From Zoogloea sp041917255 (GTDB taxonomy: Bacteria > Pseudomonadota > Gammaproteobacteria > Burkholderiales > Rhodocyclaceae): 64,000 nt of DNA. Made by a program: the position numbers and the translations under genes. The stretch spans positions 14,341-78,340 of the forward strand of contig JAYRYA010000023.1 in the NCBI GenBank assembly GCA_041917255.1. The letters are read 5' to 3'. Each line of letters starts with the position of its first letter. Positions within the stretch are counted from its first letter, which is position 1. The notes beneath the pieces are model-generated. The model was not told where the DNA came from. It saw nothing but the letters and a program-made list of their open reading frames with translations, and ran no database searches. This document shows, piece after piece, positions 1 to 8,487 of the stretch.

Positions 1-2
1 TC

Positions 3-2255
3 GGCCACATGCTCGGCTACCGGGGCATGCCCGATTTCGTCACCCCGGCGAGTCCCCAGAAGGCCATCGTATTCTGGCTGGCAGCCCGCCTGCTGGTGGC
101 GGCCGGCCTGCTGGTGGCCGCCCTCCGGCCTTGGCAGCCGATGCTCGAGACACGGCACCGCTACCGACTGCTGGTCGGGGTGCTGGCCTACGTGGCGCTG
201 CTCTACGCCCTCGAACTGCTGACACCCGACCGCCTGCCGGCCTTCTACGTACCCGGCAGCGGGCTCACACAGCTCAAGGTGGCGCTCGAATACGGACTCG
301 TCCTCATCTACGGCGCCGCGGCGCTTGCGTTCGCATGGCGGGCGGCGCACGGGGCGGCGTTCAATGCGGCGGATCTCTTCGCCGCGTCGGCGGTGGCGAT
401 GCTCTCCGAGCTGTGCTTCACCCGCTACGTGTCGGTGAGCGACAGCTATAACTTGATCGGCCACCTCTACAAGATCATCTCCTACGGCTTCATCTACCGG
501 GCGGTGTTCGTCGAGAGCGTGCGCCAGCCCTTCCAGGCCCTCAGCCGCGCCCTCGACAACGAGAAGCACTGGGCCGCCGAACAGCACTCGCTGGTGCGCA
601 CCCTCGACATGCTCGAAGAGGCCGTCATCGAGCTGAGCCCCGACGGCGCCATCATCAACGCCAACAGTGGCTGGTGGCAGCTGGCCGGCTGCGCGCCCGG
701 CACCTACCCGCTTCTCGACTCCGTCCACCCGGAAGATCAGGCCGCCTTCGCGGGCTGCCTCAACAGCCTCACCGACGGCACCAAGGACGAGTTTCACGGG
801 CGCTTCCGCTTTGTAGGCGACGCCGACTACGAACGCTGGATGGAGTGCCGCTTTGTCACCGAACTCACCGACGCCGGCGAGATCGTCGGCATCCGCGGCG
901 TCCTGCGGGACATCACCAAGACCTACCTGCAGGAGCGTCACATCGCCCACATGGCGCTGCACGACGCCCTCACCGGCCTGCCCAACCGGGTGCTGCTGGA
1001 AGACCGCGTCTGCAAGACCATCCAACTGGCCCGCCGCAACCAGGATCGGGTTGCGGTGTGCTTCATCGATCTCGACCACTTCAAGAACATCAACGACGCC
1101 TACGGTCACAAGGCCGGCGATGCGCTGCTGCTGTCCATGGCCCAAGCCCTCGAGACGAACCTGCGCGACGGTGACACCGTGGCGCGCTGGGGCGGTGACG
1201 AATTCGTCGCCCTCCTGCCGGGCATCGTCAACATCGAGGACGCCCGGCAGGTGGCGCGCAAGCTGCAGAAGGTGATGCCGCGCAGCTTCGCGCTGGCCGG
1301 CCAGCCGATCAACGCCACTTTCAGCATGGGCATCGCGATGTTCCCCGACGACGGCGACAGCGTCGAAGCCCTGCTGGCCCACGCCGACCGGGCGATGTTC
1401 TACGCCAAGTCCCAGGGGCGGAACAGCTTCCAGCTGTTCTCCGAGATGTCAGCCAAGGGCCTGGGAAAGAAGGAACTGTACATCCAGGCCAAGCTCGCCG
1501 ATGCCATCCAGGGCGGCAAGATCGAGGTGTGGTTCCAGCCCCAGGTGCGCACCGAGCGCGACGCCGAAGGACGCCATCGGCTGGTGGGCATCGAGGCCCT
1601 GGCCCGCTGGCACGACAACGACCTGGGCTGGATATCCCCGGCCACCTTCATCCCGATGGCCGAAAGCCTGGGCCTGATCACCGACCTCGGCCAGCGGGTG
1701 ACGACCCTCGCGCTGGCCCAGTTCCAGCGCTGGCACGCCCGCCGGCCCGAGCTGCACCTGTCGCTCAACATCTCCAAACGCCAGCTGTTTGCACCGGAGT
1801 TCGTGAGCGGACTGACCCATGAAGTGGGCCGGCACGACCTGCCCACCTCGGCCATCGTGCTGGAGATCACCGAATCCGTCGCGCTGCTCGAAGTGGAGTT
1901 CGCCGAGGAGCGCCTGCGCCAGCTGGTGGATGCGGGCTTCATCCTGTCGATCGACGACTTCGGCACCGGCTACGCCTCGCTGTCGCAGCTCCACGAGCTG
2001 CCGGTGCAGGAGCTGAAGATCGACATTTCCTTCGTCCAGCGCGTGCACACCCCCGACGGCCTGCGCATCCTGCAGGCCATCGTCCAACTGGGCCGCGCAC
2101 TCGGGCTGCGCACGGTGGCCGAAGGCGTCGAGGACGCCCAGACCGCCACCACCCTGCGCGAACTCGAGGTGGACACCCTGCAGGGCTATCACTTCGGCCG
2201 GCCGATGCCGGCCCGCGTCCTTGAAGAGCTGCCGGCCTTCGCCGATCAGGGCTGA
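3..2255 (+). CDS. Membrane-anchored PAS-GGDEF-EAL cyclic-di-GMP protein (5' end outside the window)
   Basis: A bifunctional c-di-GMP synthesis and breakdown protein. The frame is open to the window edge (Gly-His precede the first Met), so the N-terminus is probably missing. Residues are counted from the Met at 9. Residues 1-170 hold hydrophobic segments resembling a MASE3-type membrane sensor. A PAS domain spans about 200-305. The GGDEF domain (about 310-475) has an intact RWGGDEF near residue 391 and an RDGD inhibitory site just before it. The EAL domain (490-740) keeps GIEALARW near 527 and DDFGTGYASL. Both active sites look intact, so it may act as synthase, phosphodiesterase or both. It converges on sbtB, and its stop codon lies inside a hairpin shared with that gene. 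Confidence 0.93.
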   Translation, partial: GHMLGYRGMPDFVTPASPQKAIVFWLAARLLVAAGLLVAALRPWQPMLETRHRYRLLVGVLAYVALLYALELLTPDRLPAFYVPGSGLTQLKVALEYGLVLIYGAAALAFAWRAAHGAAFNAADLFAASAVAMLSELCFTRYVSVSDSYNLIGHLYKIISYGFIYRAVFVESVRQPFQALSRALDNEKHWAAEQHSLVRTLDMLEEAVIELSPDGAIINANSGWWQLAGCAPGTYPLLDSVHPEDQAAFAGCLNSLTDGTKDEFHGRFRFVGDADYERWMECRFVTELTDAGEIVGIRGVLRDITKTYLQERHIAHMALHDALTGLPNRVLLEDRVCKTIQLARRNQDRVAVCFIDLDHFKNINDAYGHKAGDALLLSMAQALETNLRDGDTVARWGGDEFVALLPGIVNIEDARQVARKLQKVMPRSFALAGQPINATFSMGIAMFPDDGDSVEALLAHADRAMFYAKSQGRNSFQLFSEMSAKGLGKKELYIQAKLADAIQGGKIEVWFQPQVRTERDAEGRHRLVGIEALARWHDNDLGWISPATFIPMAESLGLITDLGQRVTTLALAQFQRWHARRPELHLSLNISKRQLFAPEFVSGLTHEVGRHDLPTSAIVLEITESVALLEVEFAEERLRQLVDAGFILSIDDFGTGYASLSQLHELPVQELKIDISFVQRVHTPDGLRILQAIVQLGRALGLRTVAEGVEDAQTATTLRELEVDTLQGYHFGRPMPARVLEELPAFADQG

Positions 2256-2273
2256 GCCCTGGCCGGCTCAGCC
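2250..2273. terminator. Hairpin shared by two convergent genes
   Basis: A perfect inverted repeat, GGCTGAGCC-(6 nt)-GGCTCAGCC. It covers the stop codons of the GGDEF-EAL gene (plus strand) and the sbtB-like gene (minus strand). There is no U-run on either side, so it is either a weak bidirectional terminator or an mRNA 3'-end stabiliser. Confidence 0.55.
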
Positions 2274-2591
2274 CGGCGCGCCGCGAAACTTCTCCGGTCT
2301 CAACACGGCGACATCGGTCACGAACATCACCATGCCATAGTTGGCCGAATACCCAGCGTGGAGCCGGGTGACGATGGCCTCCGCAGTCACCTCGTCGCAC
2401 AACACCTCCACGCGGATGTTGGCCGACGCCCCCCACGAACCGTCACGCAGCCCATGGACGCCCTGCCCGCGGGCCTCGGTGATGGTGTAGCCGCGGGCGC
2501 CGAGGCGGGCCAGTTCCTTCACCAGCTCGGGCTCCAGGCTGGCTTCGCAGATGATGGTGAGGAGCCTGCGCAGGCTCAGGGGCAAATTCAT
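2268..2591 (-). CDS. sbtB: PII-like (SbtB-type) regulator of the bicarbonate permease
   Basis: A 107-residue PII-superfamily protein. A core beta-alpha-beta stretch with GARGYTITEARGQG matches the PII fold and the start of the T-loop, and the length fits a single PII domain. Its ATG overlaps the stop of the SbtA-type gene by one base (TGATG), so the two are translationally coupled. In cyanobacteria SbtB binds adenine nucleotides and controls SbtA; the same partnership is inferred here. I do not see the C-terminal CGPxGC redox loop found in some SbtB proteins. Confidence 0.82.
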   Translation of the reverse strand: MNLPLSLRRLLTIICEASLEPELVKELARLGARGYTITEARGQGVHGLRDGSWGASANIRVEVLCDEVTAEAIVTRLHAGYSANYGMVMFVTDVAVLRPEKFRGAPG

Positions 2592-3532
2592 CAGATCACT
2601 CCGGCAAGATGGCTGGCGAGCCAGTAATAGGTCGGAACACCGACCAGCAGGTTGAAAGGAAAGGTGATGCCCAGCGACGCCCCGATCGACAGGGCCGGGT
2701 TGGCCTCGGGCACCGCGATGCGCATGGCCGCCGGCGCAGCGATGTAGGACGCACTGGCATACAGGGTGGCGAGCAGCATCGCCCCGCCCACCGAGAAATC
2801 CAGCAAATTGGCGGTGAGCACCCCCAGCAGGCCACCCGCCAGCGGCATCAGCACCGCAAAGACGGCCAGAAACACGCCCGCCCGGCGCAGATCCGCCAGC
2901 CGACCCGCGGCCACCAGGCCCATTTCCAGCAGGAAGAAGGCCAGCATACCTTTGAACAAATCGAAGAACACCCGGTCGAGGGGCTGAATGCCGTCCGGTC
3001 CGGACAGCCAGCCGATCAAGAGACCACCGCCCAGCAGCACGATACTCTTGCCCGCCAGCACCTCGTGGAACAGCTTGCCCCAGCGGGTATCGGCCGCCCC
3101 CTTGCGGGCCAGGGCCACGCCCATCACCAGCGCCGGCAACTCAAGCAGCGCAAGAAAGACCACCATGTAGCCTTCCGCCGGCACCCCGCGGCTGGCCAGA
3201 AAACTGCTTGCCACCGCAAAGGTGACCACACTCACCGACCCATAATGGGCGGCAATCGACGCCGCATCGGCCCGCGGCAGGCGCCCCAGTCGCTGCAGCA
3301 CCGGAAACGCCACGAGGGGAATCAGCAGCGCCACCGTCACGATCACCAGCGCCGGCAGCGCCAGATCGGCCAGTTGGTGGCGCGACAGCTCGACGCCGCC
3401 CTTCAGGCCGATGGCGAGCAGCAGGAAGATGCTCAACGCCTCGTACACCACGCCGGGCAGCTTCAGATCGGAACGCACAATGCCGGCCACGAGGCCCAGC
3501 ACGAAGAAGAGGATAACGGGTTCAAAAGGCAT
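2591..3532 (-). CDS. sbtA: SbtA-family sodium-dependent bicarbonate permease
   Basis: A 313-residue polytopic inner-membrane protein with about ten hydrophobic segments arranged as two similar halves, typical of the SbtA family (Na+/HCO3- symport). The ATG at 3532 (MPFEPVILFF) was chosen because a longer in-frame start at 3595 would add 21 hydrophilic residues with no membrane or signal character. The gene is coupled to the PII-like gene downstream and divergent from a CbbR/CmpR-like LysR regulator. This gives a compact inorganic-carbon uptake and control module. Substrate is inferred from family and context. Confidence 0.85.
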   Translation of the reverse strand: MPFEPVILFFVLGLVAGIVRSDLKLPGVVYEALSIFLLLAIGLKGGVELSRHQLADLALPALVIVTVALLIPLVAFPVLQRLGRLPRADAASIAAHYGSVSVVTFAVASSFLASRGVPAEGYMVVFLALLELPALVMGVALARKGAADTRWGKLFHEVLAGKSIVLLGGGLLIGWLSGPDGIQPLDRVFFDLFKGMLAFFLLEMGLVAAGRLADLRRAGVFLAVFAVLMPLAGGLLGVLTANLLDFSVGGAMLLATLYASASYIAAPAAMRIAVPEANPALSIGASLGITFPFNLLVGVPTYYWLASHLAGVI

Positions 3533-3609
3533 GTTTGGATCGGGCGAGCGCCCGCCGACAACAAAGTGCTTGCAAGCTTGGGGGCAGTGCAACATAAAAT
3601 CTAATTAAA

Positions 3610-3641
3610 GCTTTTCGTAAAAGCGATAAGATAAAACTTAT
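3610..3641. promoter_or_regulatory. Candidate LysR operator in the sbtA/lysR divergent region
   Basis: The AT-rich gap holds two adjacent inverted repeats: GCTTTT-CGT-AAAAGC (3610-3624) and ATAAG-N6-CTTAT (3626-3641). They lie just before the lysR ATG and about 80-110 bp upstream of sbtA. Two neighbouring dyads in a divergent spacer is the usual layout of LysR autoregulatory and activation sites. Binding is inferred. Confidence 0.55.
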
Positions 3642-3643
3642 AC

Positions 3644-4546
3644 ATGCGCCGCCGAATCACCTTCCGCCAGCTCGAAACCTTTGCCGCCGTGGCACGGCTG
3701 GGCAGCTTCAGCCGCGCCGCCGAGGCCATGCATCTGACCCAGCCGGCGGTGTCCATCCAGCTGCGTCAGTTGGCCGACAACGTCGGCCTGCCGCTTTTCG
3801 ACCAGACCGGGCGCGAGCTGCGCCTCACCGCCGCCGGCGACGAGCTCCTCGCCACCGTGCGCAGTCTGGACGACGTGTGGAACCGCTTCGATTCGGCCAT
3901 CGACGAGTTGCGCGGCCTGCGCCGGGGCACGCTGCGGGTGGCCCTGGTCACCACTGCAAAGTACTTCGTGCCGCGCATGGTCGGCGCCTTCTGCCGGCGC
4001 TACCCGGATGTCTCCATCGAGCTGGAGATCGCCAACCGGGCCAAGATCGTCGAGCGCCTGCGCCGCAACGAGGACGACCTGTACGTGATGTCCTATCCTC
4101 CCGACGACCTCGACATCGTCGTCCATCCCTTCCTCGACAACGAGCTGGTGGTGCTCGCACCGCGGGACCACTGGGCCGCCGGGCGTCCGGTGACGCTGCC
4201 GGATCTGGCCGGCGAGCCCTTCCTCCTCAAGGAGCCCGGCTCCGGCTCGCGCCACGCGGTGGATGCCTTCGCCGCGGCAGCCGGCGTTCAGCTGCGGGTG
4301 CGCCTGTCGCTCGCCAGCAACGAGGCGCTGCTGGAGCTGGCCGGCACCGGCATGGGCCTCACCGTGCTGTCCCGCCACGCCCTGGGCGAGCGCCTGGACG
4401 CCGAAGGCCTGTGCGTGCTCGATGTGGCGGGTTTTCCCCTGCACCGTCCATGGAACGTGGTGCATCTGCGCAACAAGGTGCTGTCGCTGCCAGCCCGGGC
4501 CTTTCTCGACGAGTTGCGCCACGCGCCGGCCCTGCCTGCCGGCTGA
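3644..4546 (+). CDS. LysR-family regulator, CbbR/CmpR-like
   Basis: A 300-residue LysR transcription factor. The N-terminal winged helix (about 3-62) carries the typical FRQLETFAAVARLGSFSRAA and LTQPAVSIQLRQLA pattern. The effector domain follows from about residue 92 and contains TTAKYFVPR, the sequence style of CbbR/CmpR regulators of carbon fixation and bicarbonate uptake. It is divergent from the SbtA-SbtB pair and probably controls it through the dyads between them. The inducer is unknown; in relatives it is a Calvin-cycle or photorespiratory metabolite. Confidence 0.88.
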   Translation: MRRRITFRQLETFAAVARLGSFSRAAEAMHLTQPAVSIQLRQLADNVGLPLFDQTGRELRLTAAGDELLATVRSLDDVWNRFDSAIDELRGLRRGTLRVALVTTAKYFVPRMVGAFCRRYPDVSIELEIANRAKIVERLRRNEDDLYVMSYPPDDLDIVVHPFLDNELVVLAPRDHWAAGRPVTLPDLAGEPFLLKEPGSGSRHAVDAFAAAAGVQLRVRLSLASNEALLELAGTGMGLTVLSRHALGERLDAEGLCVLDVAGFPLHRPWNVVHLRNKVLSLPARAFLDELRHAPALPAG

Positions 4547-4625
4547 CCGCCGTGGACAGCCTTGCGGCCGGCATCGCTAGAATACGATGGCTTCGTCATC
4601 GGCTTCCGTTCGGCCAACCACGCCC

Positions 4626-5402
4626 ATGTTCCGCAAACTGCGCATCGCCATCCTGCTGTTCATCCTCGTCACCGTGGCCGTGGGCGCCTGGCGCGCCGGC
4701 GTACAGGCCACCGACTGGAAGCACTCGGTGCACACCACGATCTACCCCATCGTCGCCGACGATTCGCCGGTCACCCGCCAGATCGTCGAACGCCTGCATC
4801 CCGACGACTTCGCCTCCATCGGCGAATGGCTGCAGGAAGAAGTACGCCGCTACGGCCGCCCGCTCTTGCGCCCGGTGGCGATCAACCTGGCGCCGCCCGT
4901 CGACGCCCTGCCACCGCCGCTCCCGGCCGACGGCAGCCGGCTGTCGGTGGCCCTGTGGAGCCTGCAGTTGCGTTACTGGGCCTGGCGCCACGACGACGCG
5001 CCGGGGCCGCGCCCCGAGATCCGCCTGTTCGTGCTTTACCACGATCCCGCCAGGACACCCTCCCTCGATCACTCCCTCGGCCTCAAGAAGGGCCTGATCG
5101 GTGTGGTCAAGGTGTTCGCCAGCCGCGACGAACGCCAGCGCAACGCGGTGGTGATCGCCCACGAGCTGCTCCACACCCTCGGTGCCACCGACAAATACGA
5201 TCCCCGGAGCCTGTTGCCGATCTACCCCGACGGTTACGCCGAACCCCGTCGCCAGCCGCGCCACCCCCAGGCGCTTGCCGAGATCATGGCCGGGCGCATC
5301 CCGGTTGCCGAAGGTCGAGCCGAAGAGCCGGACAGCCTCGCCAACACGCTGATCGGCCCACAGACCGCCATCGAGATCGGTCTGCAGCCAGGCAGTCATT
5401 AG
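4626..5402 (+). CDS. Membrane-anchored or secreted zinc metalloprotease-like protein
   Basis: A protein of about 258 residues starting MFRKLRIAILLFILVTVAVG, one N-terminal membrane segment or uncleaved signal. An in-frame ATG at 4587 exists, but the extra 13 residues are polar and a TAGAAT box at 4578-4583 would place transcription start near it, so 4626 is preferred. Around residue 178 it has HELLHTLGATD, which fits the extended zinc motif HExxHxxGxxD (two His and an Asp ligand, as in snapalysin-type metzincins). It should face the periplasm. I cannot name the family or substrate. It stands between two regulator genes with no obvious operon partner. Confidence 0.7.
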   Translation: MFRKLRIAILLFILVTVAVGAWRAGVQATDWKHSVHTTIYPIVADDSPVTRQIVERLHPDDFASIGEWLQEEVRRYGRPLLRPVAINLAPPVDALPPPLPADGSRLSVALWSLQLRYWAWRHDDAPGPRPEIRLFVLYHDPARTPSLDHSLGLKKGLIGVVKVFASRDERQRNAVVIAHELLHTLGATDKYDPRSLLPIYPDGYAEPRRQPRHPQALAEIMAGRIPVAEGRAEEPDSLANTLIGPQTAIEIGLQPGSH

Positions 5403-5457
5403 CGCCGTCAGGTGCGCTATGCTTGACGAAGGAAAACAAGAACGAGGCAGGAGACCG

Positions 5458-6888
<1,431 letters not shown>

Positions 6889-6900
6889 CGACAACACCGC

Positions 6901-6946
6901 GACACCTGTCCAAGGCGCCAGACACCCTGCCCGGCGCCACGGACAC
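6901..6946 (+). promoter_or_regulatory. Candidate enhancer (activator-binding) repeats
   Basis: GACAC occurs at 6901, 6921 and 6942, so successive copies are 20 and 21 bp apart (about two helical turns). The last two are each preceded by GGCGCCA (6914-6920 and 6933-6939). The first copy is part of the dyad GACA-CC-TGTC. The array is centred about 75 bp upstream of the -24/-12 box, a normal place for a sigma-54 activator to bind. Confidence 0.5.
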
Positions 6947-6979
6947 AATGCACCGCAGCAAAAATACGTTTTCCTTATG

Positions 6980-6992
6980 AATCAATAAGTAA
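6980..6992 (+). promoter_or_regulatory. Possible IHF site
   Basis: AATCAA-TAAG-TAA matches the IHF core WATCAA-N4-TTR at all but one defined position. It lies between the candidate enhancer repeats and the sigma-54 promoter, where IHF usually bends DNA. It is embedded in the dyad CTTAT-N6-ATAAG (6974-6989). Confidence 0.4.
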
Positions 6993-6998
6993 AAATAC

Positions 6999-7014
6999 TG
7001 GCATGGTTTCTGCC
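6999..7014 (+). promoter_or_regulatory. Sigma-54 (-24/-12) promoter of the permease/CoA-transferase operon
   Basis: TGGCATGGTTTCTGCC keeps the invariant GG and GC with exactly ten bases between them and matches most of TGGCACG-N4-TTGC. Transcription should start near 7025, giving a leader of about 30 nt before the ribosome site (GGAGGA) and ATG at 7055. Confidence 0.85.
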
Positions 7015-7054
7015 CATATACCGCCGCTAACTCATAACGGAGGAGATTCCAACC

Positions 7055-8455
7055 ATGTCATTCCTGATCGTATTGGCCTCGCTGTGCTTCCTGATGTACA
7101 TCGCGTACAGAGGCTACAGCGTCATCCTGTTCGCACCGGTGGCCGCCCTCGGCGCCGTGCTGTTCACCGACCCCACCCTCGTTGCCCCGATGTTCACCGG
7201 CCTCTTCATGGACAAGATGGTCGGCTTCGTCAAAAACTACTTCCCGGTCTTCCTGCTCGGCGCCATCTTCGGCAAGGTCATCGAGCTGTCGGGCTTCTCC
7301 AAGGCCATCGTCTCGTCGGTCATCAAGCTGGTGGGCGCCGAGCGGGCGATGCTCTCCATCGTGCTGGTGTGTGCGCTGCTCACCTACGGCGGCGTGTCGC
7401 TGTTCGTGGTGGTGTTTGCGGTGTATCCCTTTGCGGCCGAGATGTTCCGTCAGGGCGGCATTCCCAAACGCCTTATCCCCGGCACCATCGCCCTGGGCGC
7501 GTTCTCGTTCACGATGGATTCCCTGCCCGGCACCCCGCAGATCCAGAACGTCATCCCGACCACCTTCTTCAAGACCAACATTTACGCCGCCCCGGTGCTG
7601 GGCGTGATCGGCTCGATCTTCATCTTCGTGCTGGGCATGGCCTACCTGGAATGGCGCCGCCGCGCCGCCGCCGCGGCCGGTGAAGGCTACGGCACCAACC
7701 TAGTGAACGAACCCGAACCCTTCGACGACAAGGAAAAGCTGGCCAACCCGCTCCTCGCGATCCTGCCGCTGGTGCTGGTGGGCGTCACCAACAAGCTCTT
7801 CACCGACCTCATCCCGACCATCTACGGCAAGAGCCACAGCTTCATTCCGGCGGTGATCGGCAAGGCCGCGCCGGTGGTGCAGGACGTCTCCAAGATCGCT
7901 GCGATCTGGGCGGTCGAAGGCGCGCTGCTGGTGGGCATCCTCACCGTGCTGGCGTTTGCCTGGAAGACCGTCGCCGCGCGCTTTGCCGAAGGCACCAAGG
8001 CCGCCGTCGCCGGCGCGCTGCTGGCCTCGATGAACACCGCCTCCGAATACGGCTTCGGTGCCGTGATCGCCGCCCTGCCGGGCTTCCTGGTGGTGGCCGA
8101 CGCCCTCAAGGTGATCCCCAACCCGCTCATCAACGAAGCCATCACCGTCACCACCCTGGCCGGCATCACCGGTTCGGCCTCGGGCGGCATGGGCATCGCG
8201 CTGGCGGCCATGTCGGAGACCTTCATCACCGCCGCCAACGCCGCGGGCATTCCGCTGGAAGTGCTGCACCGGGTCGCCTCGATGGCCTCGGGCGGCATGG
8301 ACACCCTGCCCCACAACGGCGCGGTCATCACCCTGCTGGCGGTCACCGGGCTCACCCACAAGGTGGCGTACAAGGATATCTTTGCGATCACGATGATCAA
8401 GACCAGTGCGGTCTTCGCGATCATCGCCACCTACTACCTCACCGGCCTCGTCTGA
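7055..8455 (+). CDS. GntP-family carboxylate permease
   Basis: A 466-residue inner-membrane transporter with about 12 hydrophobic segments and the glycine-rich stretches (LGAFSFTMDSLPGTPQIQN; MASGGMDTLPHNGAV) of the gluconate/H+ symporter group. Members next to CoA-transferases usually carry short-chain hydroxy- or ketoacids such as 3-hydroxybutyrate or acetoacetate rather than gluconate, so that substrate is favoured here. The ribosome site GGAGGA is strong. The CoA-transferase starts 32 nt downstream in the same operon. Expression should depend on sigma-54 and the upstream activator. Confidence 0.87.
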   Translation: MSFLIVLASLCFLMYIAYRGYSVILFAPVAALGAVLFTDPTLVAPMFTGLFMDKMVGFVKNYFPVFLLGAIFGKVIELSGFSKAIVSSVIKLVGAERAMLSIVLVCALLTYGGVSLFVVVFAVYPFAAEMFRQGGIPKRLIPGTIALGAFSFTMDSLPGTPQIQNVIPTTFFKTNIYAAPVLGVIGSIFIFVLGMAYLEWRRRAAAAAGEGYGTNLVNEPEPFDDKEKLANPLLAILPLVLVGVTNKLFTDLIPTIYGKSHSFIPAVIGKAAPVVQDVSKIAAIWAVEGALLVGILTVLAFAWKTVAARFAEGTKAAVAGALLASMNTASEYGFGAVIAALPGFLVVADALKVIPNPLINEAITVTTLAGITGSASGGMGIALAAMSETFITAANAAGIPLEVLHRVASMASGGMDTLPHNGAVITLLAVTGLTHKVAYKDIFAITMIKTSAVFAIIATYYLTGLV

Positions 8456-8487
8456 GACGCGGCGGAACTTCAGGCACAGGAGTCACC

